Under the pieces are notes generated by a model. It worked only from the letters and a program-made list of their open reading frames with translations, was not told the DNA's origin and ran no database searches. Of a stretch of 64,000 bases of DNA, positions 45,701-56,600 are shown piece by piece. This DNA comes from Phyllostachys edulis (lineage: Eukaryota > Streptophyta > Magnoliopsida > Poales > Poaceae). Every line of letters starts with the position of its first letter. Within the stretch, counting starts at the first letter, position 1. The stretch covers positions 496,001 through 560,000 of the forward strand of contig CM070563.1 in assembly GCA_036346405.1 (NCBI GenBank). Reading direction: 5' to 3'. The position numbers were made by a program, and so were the translations under genes.

Positions 45701-48436
45701 CAGCAGATAGGAGACCTACATCACACCTGTACTTGAAGATGGTCTTATGTATTTGTCATGCTTTGAGAGATAGGGAATGGCAGACTGAGGATGTGTTAGA
45801 GGTATTGGCCGATGCAATGCAATCAAAGTTTGATAAGTATTGGGAGGGTAAATACAATATGGCTCTTGTTATTACCACCATCTTAAATCCAACCAAAAAG
45901 ATGGATTATTTGGAGTTCTTTTTCCAGAAGGTATGTGACAACGAGGATGACATTGACAACAATGTTGAATCGACTAAAGATTGGATGAAAAAGTACTTTG
46001 AAAAATATGAACAACTTGTTAGGAGAAATGGTGAAGACCCAGTGTCTCATATTAGCGAAGCCAAGAGTAGTGTGGGTTCACCTGTTCTCGGGAAAAAAAG
46101 AGTTGAAGAAGAATTTGTTCAATATATGTCCCAGAGGAGGGTGAGGCGGCGTGAACCGAACTTGGAGCTCGATAGATACTTGGAAGAAGAATTCGACAGA
46201 AGCGATGACAATTTCGATATCTTGGGCTGGTGGAAGAAAAGTGCCACAAAGTACCCTATCTTGTTAGCTATGGTCCGAGATTTTCTTACAATACCTCTAA
46301 GCACCGTGTCCTCCGAATCTACATTTAGTTGTGGTGGTAGAATACTTGGCGATACTAGAAGCTCGTTATCACTGGAAACACTTGAAGCTCTAGTTTGTGC
46401 CAAAGATTGGCTAATTAAAGTTTCAAACACTAAAGGTATAATAAATGTTCTTTCAATACAATATATCATCTGCACATGGCTAGTTTTCTGTTTTTGTTAG
46501 CATTCTCATCATCATTCTTGCAGTATTTGTCTTGCTATGCTTGTTGAAGTTGCTATCTGATGTGTTAATTAATCCACTTCTACTATTATGTGCACATTGA
46601 ATGCTTGGGTATGGTTCTTTTTGTCATCTGCGAGCTATTCAACTATTCCTTTTTGGTAACTAGAGTATACAAAAACAAATCACTTTTCTCTGTGGTTTGT
46701 ATCAATAACTTTTGCTAACTTGTGTTTTTAAATATGGAAAGGTTATGAAACATGAGACATCTCTTATCATGTGATCTTTGTTCATTGACTGTTCCTGTGT
46801 TAGAAAATAAATGTAACAGTTGTCACTTTACTAGAACTTTGTGCATATATTTTACTTATGCTTTGTGCCTTGCAGAGGCAGATTGTGTTGGAACATAGAT
46901 CAACGGATGGTGGTAGCTCAAAGAGATGGGTAGTACCATTTGATTTTTCAATGATTAATACATGGGCATTTATGTCAGTACTTTTTGTTCCACTGTGAAG
47001 AAAATGGCAGAGCACTTGGATGGAACAACATATCTAGAGCCATTGACCTCAGGCACTGCAGATTTTAGCTTTGGCATCAGTTGCCGTTTTGTATTACAGG
47101 TCAATATTTTTTTAAGTGCCATCTGTAGCTGTTATACTAATTCAAGGTGCCCTGATTCTTATTTTCGAGTTTCCTATAACCTGTTTCAGATTTAGACATT
47201 TATATATACTACATGTTTTCACTGATGATTGCTATCTGTTTTGTTATGTTGTCTTTAAATATATGGTCATTTTGAGTAACGACAACGTCAAAATAAAAAG
47301 TAGTTCGGTAGGGACTTCGTGATTTGTGTGCGGGGATTTAGTGCTTTGTTGGGGGGAAGTTTGCAACTTGGTCTGTAGTTTGCGTACTTGAGCAGTGGAT
47401 TGGATTCTCTATTTCATATCAAATTGTGTTATTTGGGTTCTTGCGCATGGATTCAGAGGCTATGCGTGTAAAATTTACAGCTTAGGCTGCAATGGGTTCT
47501 CTTGCATGAATTTAGTGGTTTAATGTGTAAAGGTTGCAGTTTCGTTTGATTTGTTTGTCCATCTATATCTTCTTTTTTTCCATTTCTAGTGGACTTAGAG
47601 TTGATCTGTGTAGTGTGTTTTGGTCATGTATGATTGATTGATTGGCTTTTATGTCCTTGCGTCTGTGTTTATGAAATTTCATTGGCTATATGATTTTGAT
47701 CAACTATTCTTCTGAATTTTGTGTAAAGAAATCTACTTTTTTTTTGGTCTCAAATTCACTATCAAATAGCCCAATGTTTCAATAAGACTGATGTGGTATA
47801 CCGTGTGACTTATTTCAGTTGAGGTAGATTTCTCACTCGCATGGCCGGCACCAGAGACCGTGGATCCCTCATGGAGAACTGGATGCCCCCCCCCACACCT
47901 AGCCTGAGAACACTCATGTCAAGCTTCTTGAATGAAGAATTCAGCTCTGGTCCATTCTCCAGTATTTTCAGTGAACATGGCAGCAACAAGCCCTAGGATC
48001 AATCCGAAAAGAGCAGGCAACTTGTGGATTTGAGCGAGGAAGTGCCTGCTCAATCAGCAAAAACCACATTCCAAAAGGATCTTTCATGAAACTTTTGGAA
48101 GATACTTGCCAGTGTATTGTTGACTTGGGATTGTTGAATGATATTAATAATCATGCAAAAGCTATTTTATGGAATCGTTGAATTGAAGACATGTTACCAG
48201 TAACTAGCAAGGTTGTATATATATTTGTGATTTTCTTGGAATTTGGGTTGAAAACAGGTTGAACCCGTATTGAGAGAATTTGGTTGGGTTGGGTTGAGTT
48301 GGGTTGAAGTTGCATGTGGGTTGGGTTGGGTTGGGTTTTGGAGGTGGAGTAGTGGGTTGGTTTGGGTTGGGTTGACATGCTACATAAAAGTGTGTTGGGG
48401 TGGGTTTGGGTGGGGTTTTAGCCCATTACACCCCTA
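42723..48436 (+). mobile_element. hAT transposon, 5.7 kb, with decayed transposase
   Basis: The termini TAGGGCTGTTAATGGG and (reversed) TAGGGGTGTAATGGGC form the inverted repeat. The 8-bp duplication TGTATGGC is perfect (42715-42722 and 48437-48444). Arrays of GGGTTGG words lie just inside both ends (about 42735-42860 and 48240-48420), the usual hAT subterminal repeats. It sits in the LTR of the short-LTR element. The transposase is broken, so the copy is inactive. Confidence 0.92.
44533..46440 (+). pseudogene. hAT transposase (BED finger plus hATC, RICESLEEPER-like), broken
   Basis: The N-terminal part (44533-44799) has a BED zinc finger: VWEHFEHE and VCKYYKLKLTY, with NSLRNHI after it. The middle (from about 44840) carries RICLTSDMWTSVQNLGYMCV and HVRCCAHILNILVQDG. 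The C-terminal hATC dimerisation region is intact in wording, with YPILLAMVRDFLTIPLSTVS and RSSLSLETLEALVCAKDWL. The breaks are frame changes at about 44765-44850 and 45218-45290 and an in-frame TAG at 45637-45639. The second Cys of the BED C-x2-C is Tyr. Confidence 0.88.
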
Positions 48437-48519
48437 TGTATGGCATATATTCTCTTGTACTTCTTACCTATATATATTGTCTATTGGGTCTCATGAATAC
48501 ATACATAATATTCATAGCA

Positions 48520-48531
48520 TGGTATCAGAGC
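48520..48531 (+). other. Primer-binding site of the short-LTR element
   Basis: TGGTATCAGAGC lies immediately after the 5' LTR and is identical to the site in the intronic Copia element. Confidence 0.88.
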
Positions 48532-49115
48532 AAAAGTTAAAACTCTAGACTCCAACCTAGCCTTCAACTGCTTCCGCTGCCCATTGCCCCCGAGAGGAGA
48601 AATCTCCGCTCCAGGAGCGGCCACATTAGTCGTAGTCTTTCCTTGTAGAAGAAGAAGCAACAACGTCTTCATCTTCACGGTCGCGCTCCCGATCCAGAAG
48701 AAATCTTCATATTCATCCAGATCTGGGTCTCTTCGTCATCTTCATTGCCCGACGCCGCATTGGTCCGCCGAAGTAGAGGAGGAAGATGAATCTGGAAGCT
48801 GGGGGGAGGAAGACCCCCGGATTCGGAGGGCACTTGGCCGCCGTCGCGCCGCATGCGCCATCGCAGCCTCGGGCCCATCTTGGCCGCCCCAAATCTCGTC
48901 AGATCCGGCTCTTCCTCTTCCAGGCCAAGCCCGAGTCCTCATCGCTCGGCTCCCTCCTCGATGAAGCACCTCTTCCCCGTGCTCCCGCCGCCGCCTAGGC
49001 TGGCTGAAGGGTGTGAGGAAGACGACGCCGTCGCCTCCCAACGTGAGCGTGCCGTGTGCAAGACGCACCTCCTCCGCGTCAGCTCCTCAGCCACCTCACC
49101 TCTGCTCCTGCCACC

Positions 49116-49421
49116 CTAGGTGCTCTCCTGCCGCCACCCCAGATCAAGCCACCGCCACCGCCCAGGGTACTCTGTCGTCGACTTGGACGCGGAGAGGAGG
49201 AGGTGCTGCAGCTGGTCGCGCGTGTCGTTGCACTCCTTGGCCACTTGGCGGACGAGGTCGACTAGCTTGGCAATGCTCTGCTCCTTCTTCTTGAGCTCCT
49301 CCTTGGTCGTCTCCAGCTCCAGCGTCGTCACCAGCAGGCTCTGCTTCAGCTCCTCCATGCTCTCTTGCGGCTGCACATCATCCTAGAAGGACCAGAGGGA
49401 GGAGAAGAGAGTTGCATCCAT
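49116..49421 (-). pseudogene. Captured DUF1635 gene fragment (5' exon), broken
   Basis: On the minus strand ATG at 49421 opens MDATLFSSLWSF, then TAG (49385-49383), then the same frame continues DDVQPQESMEELKQSLLVTT and TLELETTKEELKKKEQSIAK. SLWSF followed by MEELKQSLL-TTLELE is the characteristic start of plant DUF1635 proteins. The stop fits one C-to-T change of a Gln codon. The fragment runs to about 49188, then leaves the family. It sits inside the short-LTR element, antisense to it, with leader-like CT-rich DNA upstream (49430-49640), so promoter and first exon seem to have been captured together. The function of the family is unknown. Confidence 0.72.
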
Positions 49422-50223
49422 GGCGTCTCCGAAACCGAGAGGGAGCGGTTCCATTGCCATCCTCTTCGAGTCTCTCGCTGCTCTTGCTATGCTTTGCTTG
49501 ATCTTTTCCCCCTCTTGCCTTGTTTGTTTGTGGACTTGAGGGGGGGGGGGACTTGAGTGGAGATTGAGAAAAGAGAGAGAGAGTGGGGATAAAAAAAGAG
49601 GCTGGTGTTGCTAGTATCTGCTGCTCCTTTGAGTTTTTTTTCCCTTTGAGTCCATCAAAGTCCATAACACTCTATCTTTAGTTTCGTGTAAGTCATGCAA
49701 GTGCACAAAGTCCTTGTCAGCTAGCCGATTGTTTCCTGGCTCTTTCCTTTCTTTTCGCATGATAGCAGTCGCCGCTCTTCTCTCCGAGCTGTTGCAGATC
49801 GTAGAAGTCGTTATGATGCCACCGCGCCGACGTGTTTCTTCTACACTGCGCCTCTGCTGCGCTTCTTGTGCACTACGCCGTCACCGTCTTGGGTTTCAAT
49901 ATGTGCCGCCATGCTTCTATCTATTTCTCTTCGACTTGATTTGACAGTTTTCTCTATTCCTGTCGGTTTCATCATCTTCTTCATCGTGTTGTCGCGGTTG
50001 ACTTTGTTCCCGTTTGCCTCTACTTTCTCAGCCCCTGTACCTTGTGCTTTATGGGCTGTCGCATGACCCCGGATGGGAAGAGATCTTTTGATACTCGACA
50101 AATTTTCCAAAAGCTGCACGCTACGACGACATAATCAAAACTTGGACTTTGGATTTTTTTCTATTTTAGTGTCAACCCTTTCCAAATGCAATACTATTGC
50201 ATACGCCTTGCATTTAAGGCGGG

Positions 50224-50359
50224 TGTTAGAATAAGAATTCTTTTGTATCTCCTTATATGCCTTTTGTATTTCTTTATATATGTATGTCATATATCCCATT
50301 GCACTCCCTATATATATTGCCTATTGTGCCTCACAAATACATACACAATATTCATAACA
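50224..50359 (+). repeat. 3' LTR of the short-LTR element, 136 bp
   Basis: It runs TGTTAGAATAAG...ATTCATAACA. It is preceded by the purine tract AAGGCGGG and followed by the duplication ATGTC. Confidence 0.88.
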
Positions 50360-50364
50360 ATGTC

Positions 50365-51932
50365 GACCATGACGAATACAATGATGCCTATGTTGTTGAA
50401 GTGGGCACACGCCCCGATGTATGGGCAGCTTGGTGGGCGGTGTGATGGTGGCGGTGTGTCGCGGAGGGCGATGCTCCGCGGGGGCGGCGCGATGGTGCAG
50501 CTTGCGGCGGTGTGCGTCGAGAGAAGGGCTTTCCAATCTGCCATTGTCAGGGGTGCTCATGGTGTGCCCCATAGTCAGGGGTGCTCGTGGTGTGTCGTTG
50601 TCCTAAGGAGCAGACCGACCGTTGAGGAGGCTCGGGAGTGGGCGCTCGTTGCTTGATCATGTCCTGGTGCAGACCGAACGTGGTGGAGACCCCCATGAGT
50701 GCAGTTGGTTTGGGTCCTTAATTGTGGCAGGCTGTTGTTGGTGCGTCGGTTGCGCGTGGTGGGTGTCATAGTTGCGGTGTGAGTGGAGGGTCCACCCTCT
50801 TCTTCTCGAAGCTCTTGTCGGCCATCCTATTGTTGCATTGTGCTAGTGTGGTCTAGCATGCTTTCGTTGTGGCTTGTCTTGTTAGTGGTTACCATCTATC
50901 GAGTTGGTGCTGGCGCAGTTAATGGTGTAGTGTGTCATGGTAGGTTCACATTAGTGAGCCGTGGTGAGCACCCTGTCGTTAATGGCTGCATCTCAAGCCC
51001 CTACAAGAGTTAGGGTTCTCCAGTTTTGTCATTTGCCTCGTGGATAGCTAGTTCAAGGCTTCATTTGTTTGTAGGAAGGTGCGTTTTGTTGTCGCTTCAC
51101 AAGATGCTTATCTTGTGAGTGTATCTGTAGGAGTCCTAGGTTTGGGACTCATTTCTGGTGTTGATGCCCTTCCTCTTAGGGCAGGTGTTATTGTCTTTGG
51201 TGTTATCCCTTTCGGACCAGTGCATTCCTCTTCTTTTTGAAATGAAGGGTAGCGTGTCTGTTTTTATATTTATTAAAAAACTACTGTATACTGTATAGGA
51301 GTACAAGAGAGCATCACGCATGCAGTAACGAAGCAAGCAAGAAAGCAATCAGCCGTGGTGCTGTGCTGTGCTGTGCAGCGCGGTGCAGGCTAAGCTGCAG
51401 CATCCGGTGATCAGTCAGGGCCTGGCAGAGGCAGTTGCACAGCTGCCTGTATGCTCGCCGCTCTTTGTTGACCAGCAGCCTGTGACCAGCTTGAAGTAAT
51501 TGCTGGCTTAGCTGCCATCCAGGAGCCACCCTGCAGGGAGATATATTGGTAATATGGTGGCCGATGGTGCAGGCACGCATCTAAAAGCACCTGTGCATTC
51601 AAGACAGGTTGCTTCTAGATGCACATGTATCCTACTGCATGCTACTGGAGGAGGAGGAGGAGGAGGAGGAGCAGCAGCAGCAGCAGGACTGAGGGCGAGA
51701 TGCCATGGAAGAGAATTAATGAGCTAGTGAGCAAGAGTTAGTGGACCAGCTAGCTAGTTGGACCAACTAGCTTAGTACTGGCCGGAAGTTGCTAGCAAGC
51801 TCGCGTCGACGTCCTTTGAACGCGTGCATGCCTGCCTTCTTGCTGCTGGTTGGCTACCGCCCACCCACATCATCTACATGATCAGTATTTTTCAAAAGGA
51901 AAAAGAAGAGCATCATCTGCATGCGTGATACT
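50365..51932. other. Non-coding stretch between two nested clusters
   Basis: Overlapping open frames at 50400-50660 show no family motif. A CTGTG run lies near 51360, and GGA and GCA runs lie at 51645-51690. No transposon border was found. Confidence 0.4.
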
Positions 51933-52094
51933 GTCAGTGATATGTCCTAGGAGATAATTATGGAGATAATTGTATTGTGTCTATATTTATGAGTTATAGA
52001 ATAAATGTCATTATATTTCTTGAATATATTATCATTTATAAAGATTAGTAAGTATGTGACTTGTTGGTGAAGCTCTTTATTTGTTGTATGATAT

Positions 52095-53660
52095 TGTAAT
52101 GCCTGTTTTCGGACTGCGCATAGTAATTGCTGTTCTAATTTTCGTTCTTCGCCATAATTCAAATTACCAAGCTAATTCTGGAAACTTCCTTTCTTTTTCG
52201 GTGTGTGTTTCAAATGTAATATCCGTAACATTTGAAATTCAAATTCGCAGTGTGGAGTTTCTCATCTCTTTCGAATCCCCGGGCCATTTTGAGTTGGGCC
52301 TCCCTTTTCCTCCGGGTTCAGCCCATTTTCCCTCCTAGGTCAAGCCCACCTCCCCCTGGCCCACTTTTCCCCCTCTGGCCCAACCCTTGCCGGCCTTTTC
52401 TTTCCCCTTTTCATTTGGCCCGGCCCAAGCCCACCTGGCTCCCTCCTCTTTCGGCCCGGCCAGCCCCGCTTGGGTCATCTTCTCCCCGGGTCAACCGTCG
52501 CGCCGCTCGCTCTTCCCCTCCCGTGGATGACGCCATTGCCGCTTTCCCTCCTCCTCCGTGGACGACGCCGCCTTGCCGAGCCGCCTCGCTTCGTTTTCTG
52601 TCTTCTCAGGCCTTGACGCCGCCACAAAGTTTCGCCACCTTGAGCTTTCTGGATCAAGCGATCTCCCTCGCCTGTCTTTGTCGCTTTCACGCCGCACGCG
52701 CCAGCGTGGGCCTTTCCGAGCCGCCGCTTCGTCCTCGCAAAGACTTCACCTCTCTCGCCTTCGTTTCCTCGCGTGCACCACCTCGTCGACGCCACCTCGG
52801 GACACAGCGTGACCACCTCGCCAACGGCTCCAAGCCTCCTTCCCTGGCCTATAAAGCCTCTCCCGTGCTCCCACATCTCCCCCACGTCGCCCCCGAGCTT
52901 CGGTAAGTCCACCAAGCAAAAGTCGCCCCCGTTTTCATTTTCGGCCGCCGTCACCTCCACCGACATCTCGCCGCTCCGGCCATCTTTCGGCGCCGCCAAC
53001 CCCGTCACCGTGAGCCTCCGGCCAGCAGGAACCTTTCCCCTCAAACCCCATTGAGGATTAGACACCACAGCCGCCACAATCACCTTTCTTCCCCGCCTCC
53101 GGTCGCCGCCTTCATCACCATGCGCCGCCACCTGCAAGCGTTCCCCGGCCTCCCCGTCAAGCCCAATGGCTTCGCCTCGATGAGAGCTACCCCGTGCTCA
53201 CCCTCCCCAGCCCGAACCACCACCGGACCCCCTTCTCCACCATCACTGAGCCTCCCGCCGCCACCACTCACCGCCCGGCGACGTCCACCCTTCCGCCGCC
53301 ACCCCATCACCAAGACTCTCTCTCGCCACTACCCATTCCGTGCTCAAGTCGTGCCACGCGCTTAGCTCCGGCTGCAGCTGCGGCCCGCCAGCCACAGCGT
53401 TACGCCAATACGCAGGCGTGGCGTGTTCGGACCGACCGAAATCCCCAATCATTAGCCTTAATGATGGTGTTTAAATCCCTAATCAATGATTAGCTGGTTT
53501 AAATATGTCTTAACCCCTTTTTCTCTCACTGAACCATGGGCCCTTTCGCATAGTAACTCAGAGCCCTCTTCATTTGTCACTACCAAGGGGCCCTCACACT
53601 TTGTGATCCTCTGCCGCATGAAGGAACTTGTCTCTCTTGACGCATGAACCTTGGCCCATA

Positions 53661-53691
<31 letters not shown>

Positions 53692-56600
53692 AATTCAGTT
53701 TAATCTTCGTAAATTCATTTCTCCTCCGTTATAACTCCAAAAATTATGAAATAAATTTCTAAAAATTTGTTAAATCAATATCTTGCTAATGGCATAGGAC
53801 TTGATTAATTTGGAGTTCATTTGTGTATTCTTGTGTATTTATTTGCTCTCTTTGCCGTTGTTCCTTTTTCCGGTATTTTCGTCCGATTAGGATTTGAAGA
53901 CGCCGGAGATCCTCAAGTTGATCAAGACCAAGAGTATCAAGATCCCCTTGCCTTTAACCAAGGCGAATCAATACTTTGATCATGTTGAGCTGTAACATTC
54001 TGATTTCCTAAATCCTTTTTAAATGTGTAAAATAAATTAAAAATATTTTGTTTTGATGAGAATACAAAGTTTGGTTTGGTTGGAGAGGTTTGAGTTGTTG
54101 ATACCTCCTTTTGGTATGCTCAAGAGACCTTCCTTTAGCATATCTTCTTTGGATATGTGGGTTTAGACCCTCTCTGTGGCCTAGACCTCCCAAGAGTACA
54201 TGAGGTTAGACCTCCTTGAGGCTTGGACCTTTTCTCGCCTGGAGGTACCCTTATGTCCCGGCCGACCTCTTTGAGTTTGGTCACTTTGGACCTCTTTGTT
54301 GGTTCGAATCTTTTGGAATCGACCTCTTTTCTGTTCAGACTTCTCTTAAGTCTAAACCCCTTGTTGCCTGGGCACATTCATATGTCCAGACCTCTTTAGG
54401 TCGGGACTTCCCTGTGTTCCAGTGAACTTCTTGTATGCCTTCGGACCTCCTGAATTCATTTGAACCCTTGGCGTTTCTTCTTGGCCGAAAGGACCTCCCT
54501 AGGGTTGCCTTGATCTGTGTGAACTCCTGTGGACCACCTGTCGTGAATTTCTCCCCTAGGACCTCCCTTGTACTTGATCTGGCGGTCCAGACCTCCTCCC
54601 ATTTCCAATCCAAGGGTCCAGACCGTCCATGCGTTATGTCCCTTCGTGGACCTCCCCTTTGTTTTGAATCCAACGGTTTGGACCTCCCCTCATTTTGAAT
54701 CTAAAGGCCCAGACCTCCCCGTGTATCTTTTCTCTCTGGGGACCTCCCCCTTCGCGTTGATCTTGGCTGTTGGACCTCCCTCTCGGAGATCCAACCGCCC
54801 GGACCTCAACTTGCCTTTAATCTCAACCACGGGATTTCGTGAAGTTCCTAGACCTCCTGTCCAAGACATCCCCGTAGCCTTATAAACCTGGCTTTGGACC
54901 TCCTCGCACGACCTCCCTTGAAGAGACCCTGACCGTCAGGACCTCCCCATGTTCAGACCTCCTTTGTGTGTCTGGACCTCCTCAACCTTTAGACCTCCTT
55001 GTCCTTTGGGCTTAAGACCTCCTAAGCCTCTCGGACCTCCTCTGCGGGGCAAGACCTCCCCTCTTGACCCGACTGGTTCTAAGTTGACTGGCCCCACTCA
55101 CCAGACTTGGTCATTCTCATTTCCTCCGCCACGAAAATATCTTGGGCATTTAATGCATGTCTTGTCACATTAAATGCATCCACATACGTGGTAATTACTT
55201 TGAATTGGGTCATTTAGTCAGACTCGACATTTTTCTTAGTCCCTTCCCAAAGCAACATAAGTCGTCCTTCCTCGTACTTTTTAACCAGGTGGTAGTGACA
55301 CCCTCTTCCGCCACTCACCTATCTTTGACCTATTTCTATACTTATCCTTGACATATGTATTTCTAGTTTTCTTCACCACCTCGACTACAATTGGACCAAG
55401 AAATTCTACCACATCACCTTTCTCTACACTCGCTATCTTGGCTCTCGCTCGGTGGCTCCTGTGGAAGATCTTGCTCACGATCTCCTTCCATCTATTGTTC
55501 TTCCTTGTCCCCGGTAAGTCCTCTCCGTGGTCCGCTTCACTCTTAATTCTTGCCACAGATTGAGCCGGTTGTGTCCTTCACAGACCTCCTCTCGTGGACT
55601 CATCGGACTTCTATGGCTTTTATTTGAGAACCTCCTCCCTAGTCTTTGCGCAAGAACCATGGCTCAGGACCTCTTTGCCTATTGCTTAAGTCACTCCCTT
55701 GGGGTCTTTTGTTAAAGACCACCCTTCTCTGGTAAGCTTAGACCTCTTCTATAAGAACCTGTTCTAAAGTATGGACCTCTTGTTGGTTAAAATTTGACTC
55801 CTTTGGGGTCCCTCGGTTTCTTGTTGATCTCAGTTGGATCTTTATTTGAGTCTTCTTTGAATTTGCTCTTTTATACGTGTAGATTGCGAAGACTCCAGGG
55901 AGTCTGAGGGGTCTGAAGAGGAAGATTCTCAGGATAGTGAGCAAGGCAAGTTACACTCTTGATCATATTGCCCCCAATACTTCAACTTAATTATGTTCAG
56001 TTTCAAAGTGTAATGCATGCTTATTTTTACCAAGTATTTCAATACCTGGTTTAAATTTATAGTTATACCTACTTCCTTTGTATGGCCACTGTTGACCTTG
56101 GACTAAATTCATTGTCACCTTTGGATTAAACTTGAGTCATGCATTAGTGTGAACTCAACCATTTGAAAAACTTGTGCTTAGTCAAGCTTAGACTAAAAGT
56201 ATTGATTTGGGGAAATTTTTACCAACATAACCAAATATTGCTTAAAATGTTTTTACCATGACATTGGGTTGTCATGGAAGGATGAAAATGTTGCTGGGGA
56301 AGCAAGGAAAAATGAAAATGGATTGGGACTGGGGCGAATTGGTTGGCTTGGTTGGTGCAAGTTTATGCACGGGATCGTGCCTTTATGGTAGATCGATGCC
56401 CTTGGGTTTGTGGAAGTCGCCCTAGTCGTGTGAGGACCGGTCTTTGAGCGACCAATGCCAAGCCTATAATGGGCTATGCCACAATCGTGCAACCACATGT
56501 CTCCAGAATGGGGCGTGGGACCTGGCTGAGTAATTTACAAAACTTCACCATATGCTGCTCCATTGGAGGTGTGGGAGGTCTTGTAAGACTGATGGTCCTT

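Larger units (their letters stand above)
41082..50359 (+). mobile_element. Non-autonomous short-LTR Copia-type element with captured gene, split by two insertions
   Basis: A perfect duplication ATGTC (41077-41081 and 50360-50364) frames the whole unit. The 5' LTR survives as three pieces (41082-41121, 42696-42722, 48445-48519) which together align to the 136-bp 3' LTR at 50224-50359. The primer site TGGTATCAGAGC follows at 48520, and AAGGCGGG precedes the 3' LTR. Removing the two insertions leaves about 2.0 kb. No gag or pol is present; instead it holds part of a DUF1635 gene on the opposite strand. Its LTRs resemble those of the Copia element in the NERD intron, which suggests a shared family. 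Confidence 0.85.

Noticed and set aside
42735..48420. GGGTTGG and GGGTT arrays as possible interstitial telomere repeats
   Set aside because: The plant telomere unit is TTTAGGG. These arrays lie just inside the two ends of the hAT element, which explains them as subterminal repeats.
50186..50656. 156-codon plus-strand frame spanning the 3' LTR border
   Set aside because: It starts inside the LTR and crosses the target duplication, so it cannot be an ancestral gene; no family motif was seen.
52232..53493. Long GC-rich open frames (up to 224 codons) on both strands
   Set aside because: They lie inside an LTR and have Pro/Ser/Arg-rich composition in every frame, as expected from GC-rich non-coding DNA.
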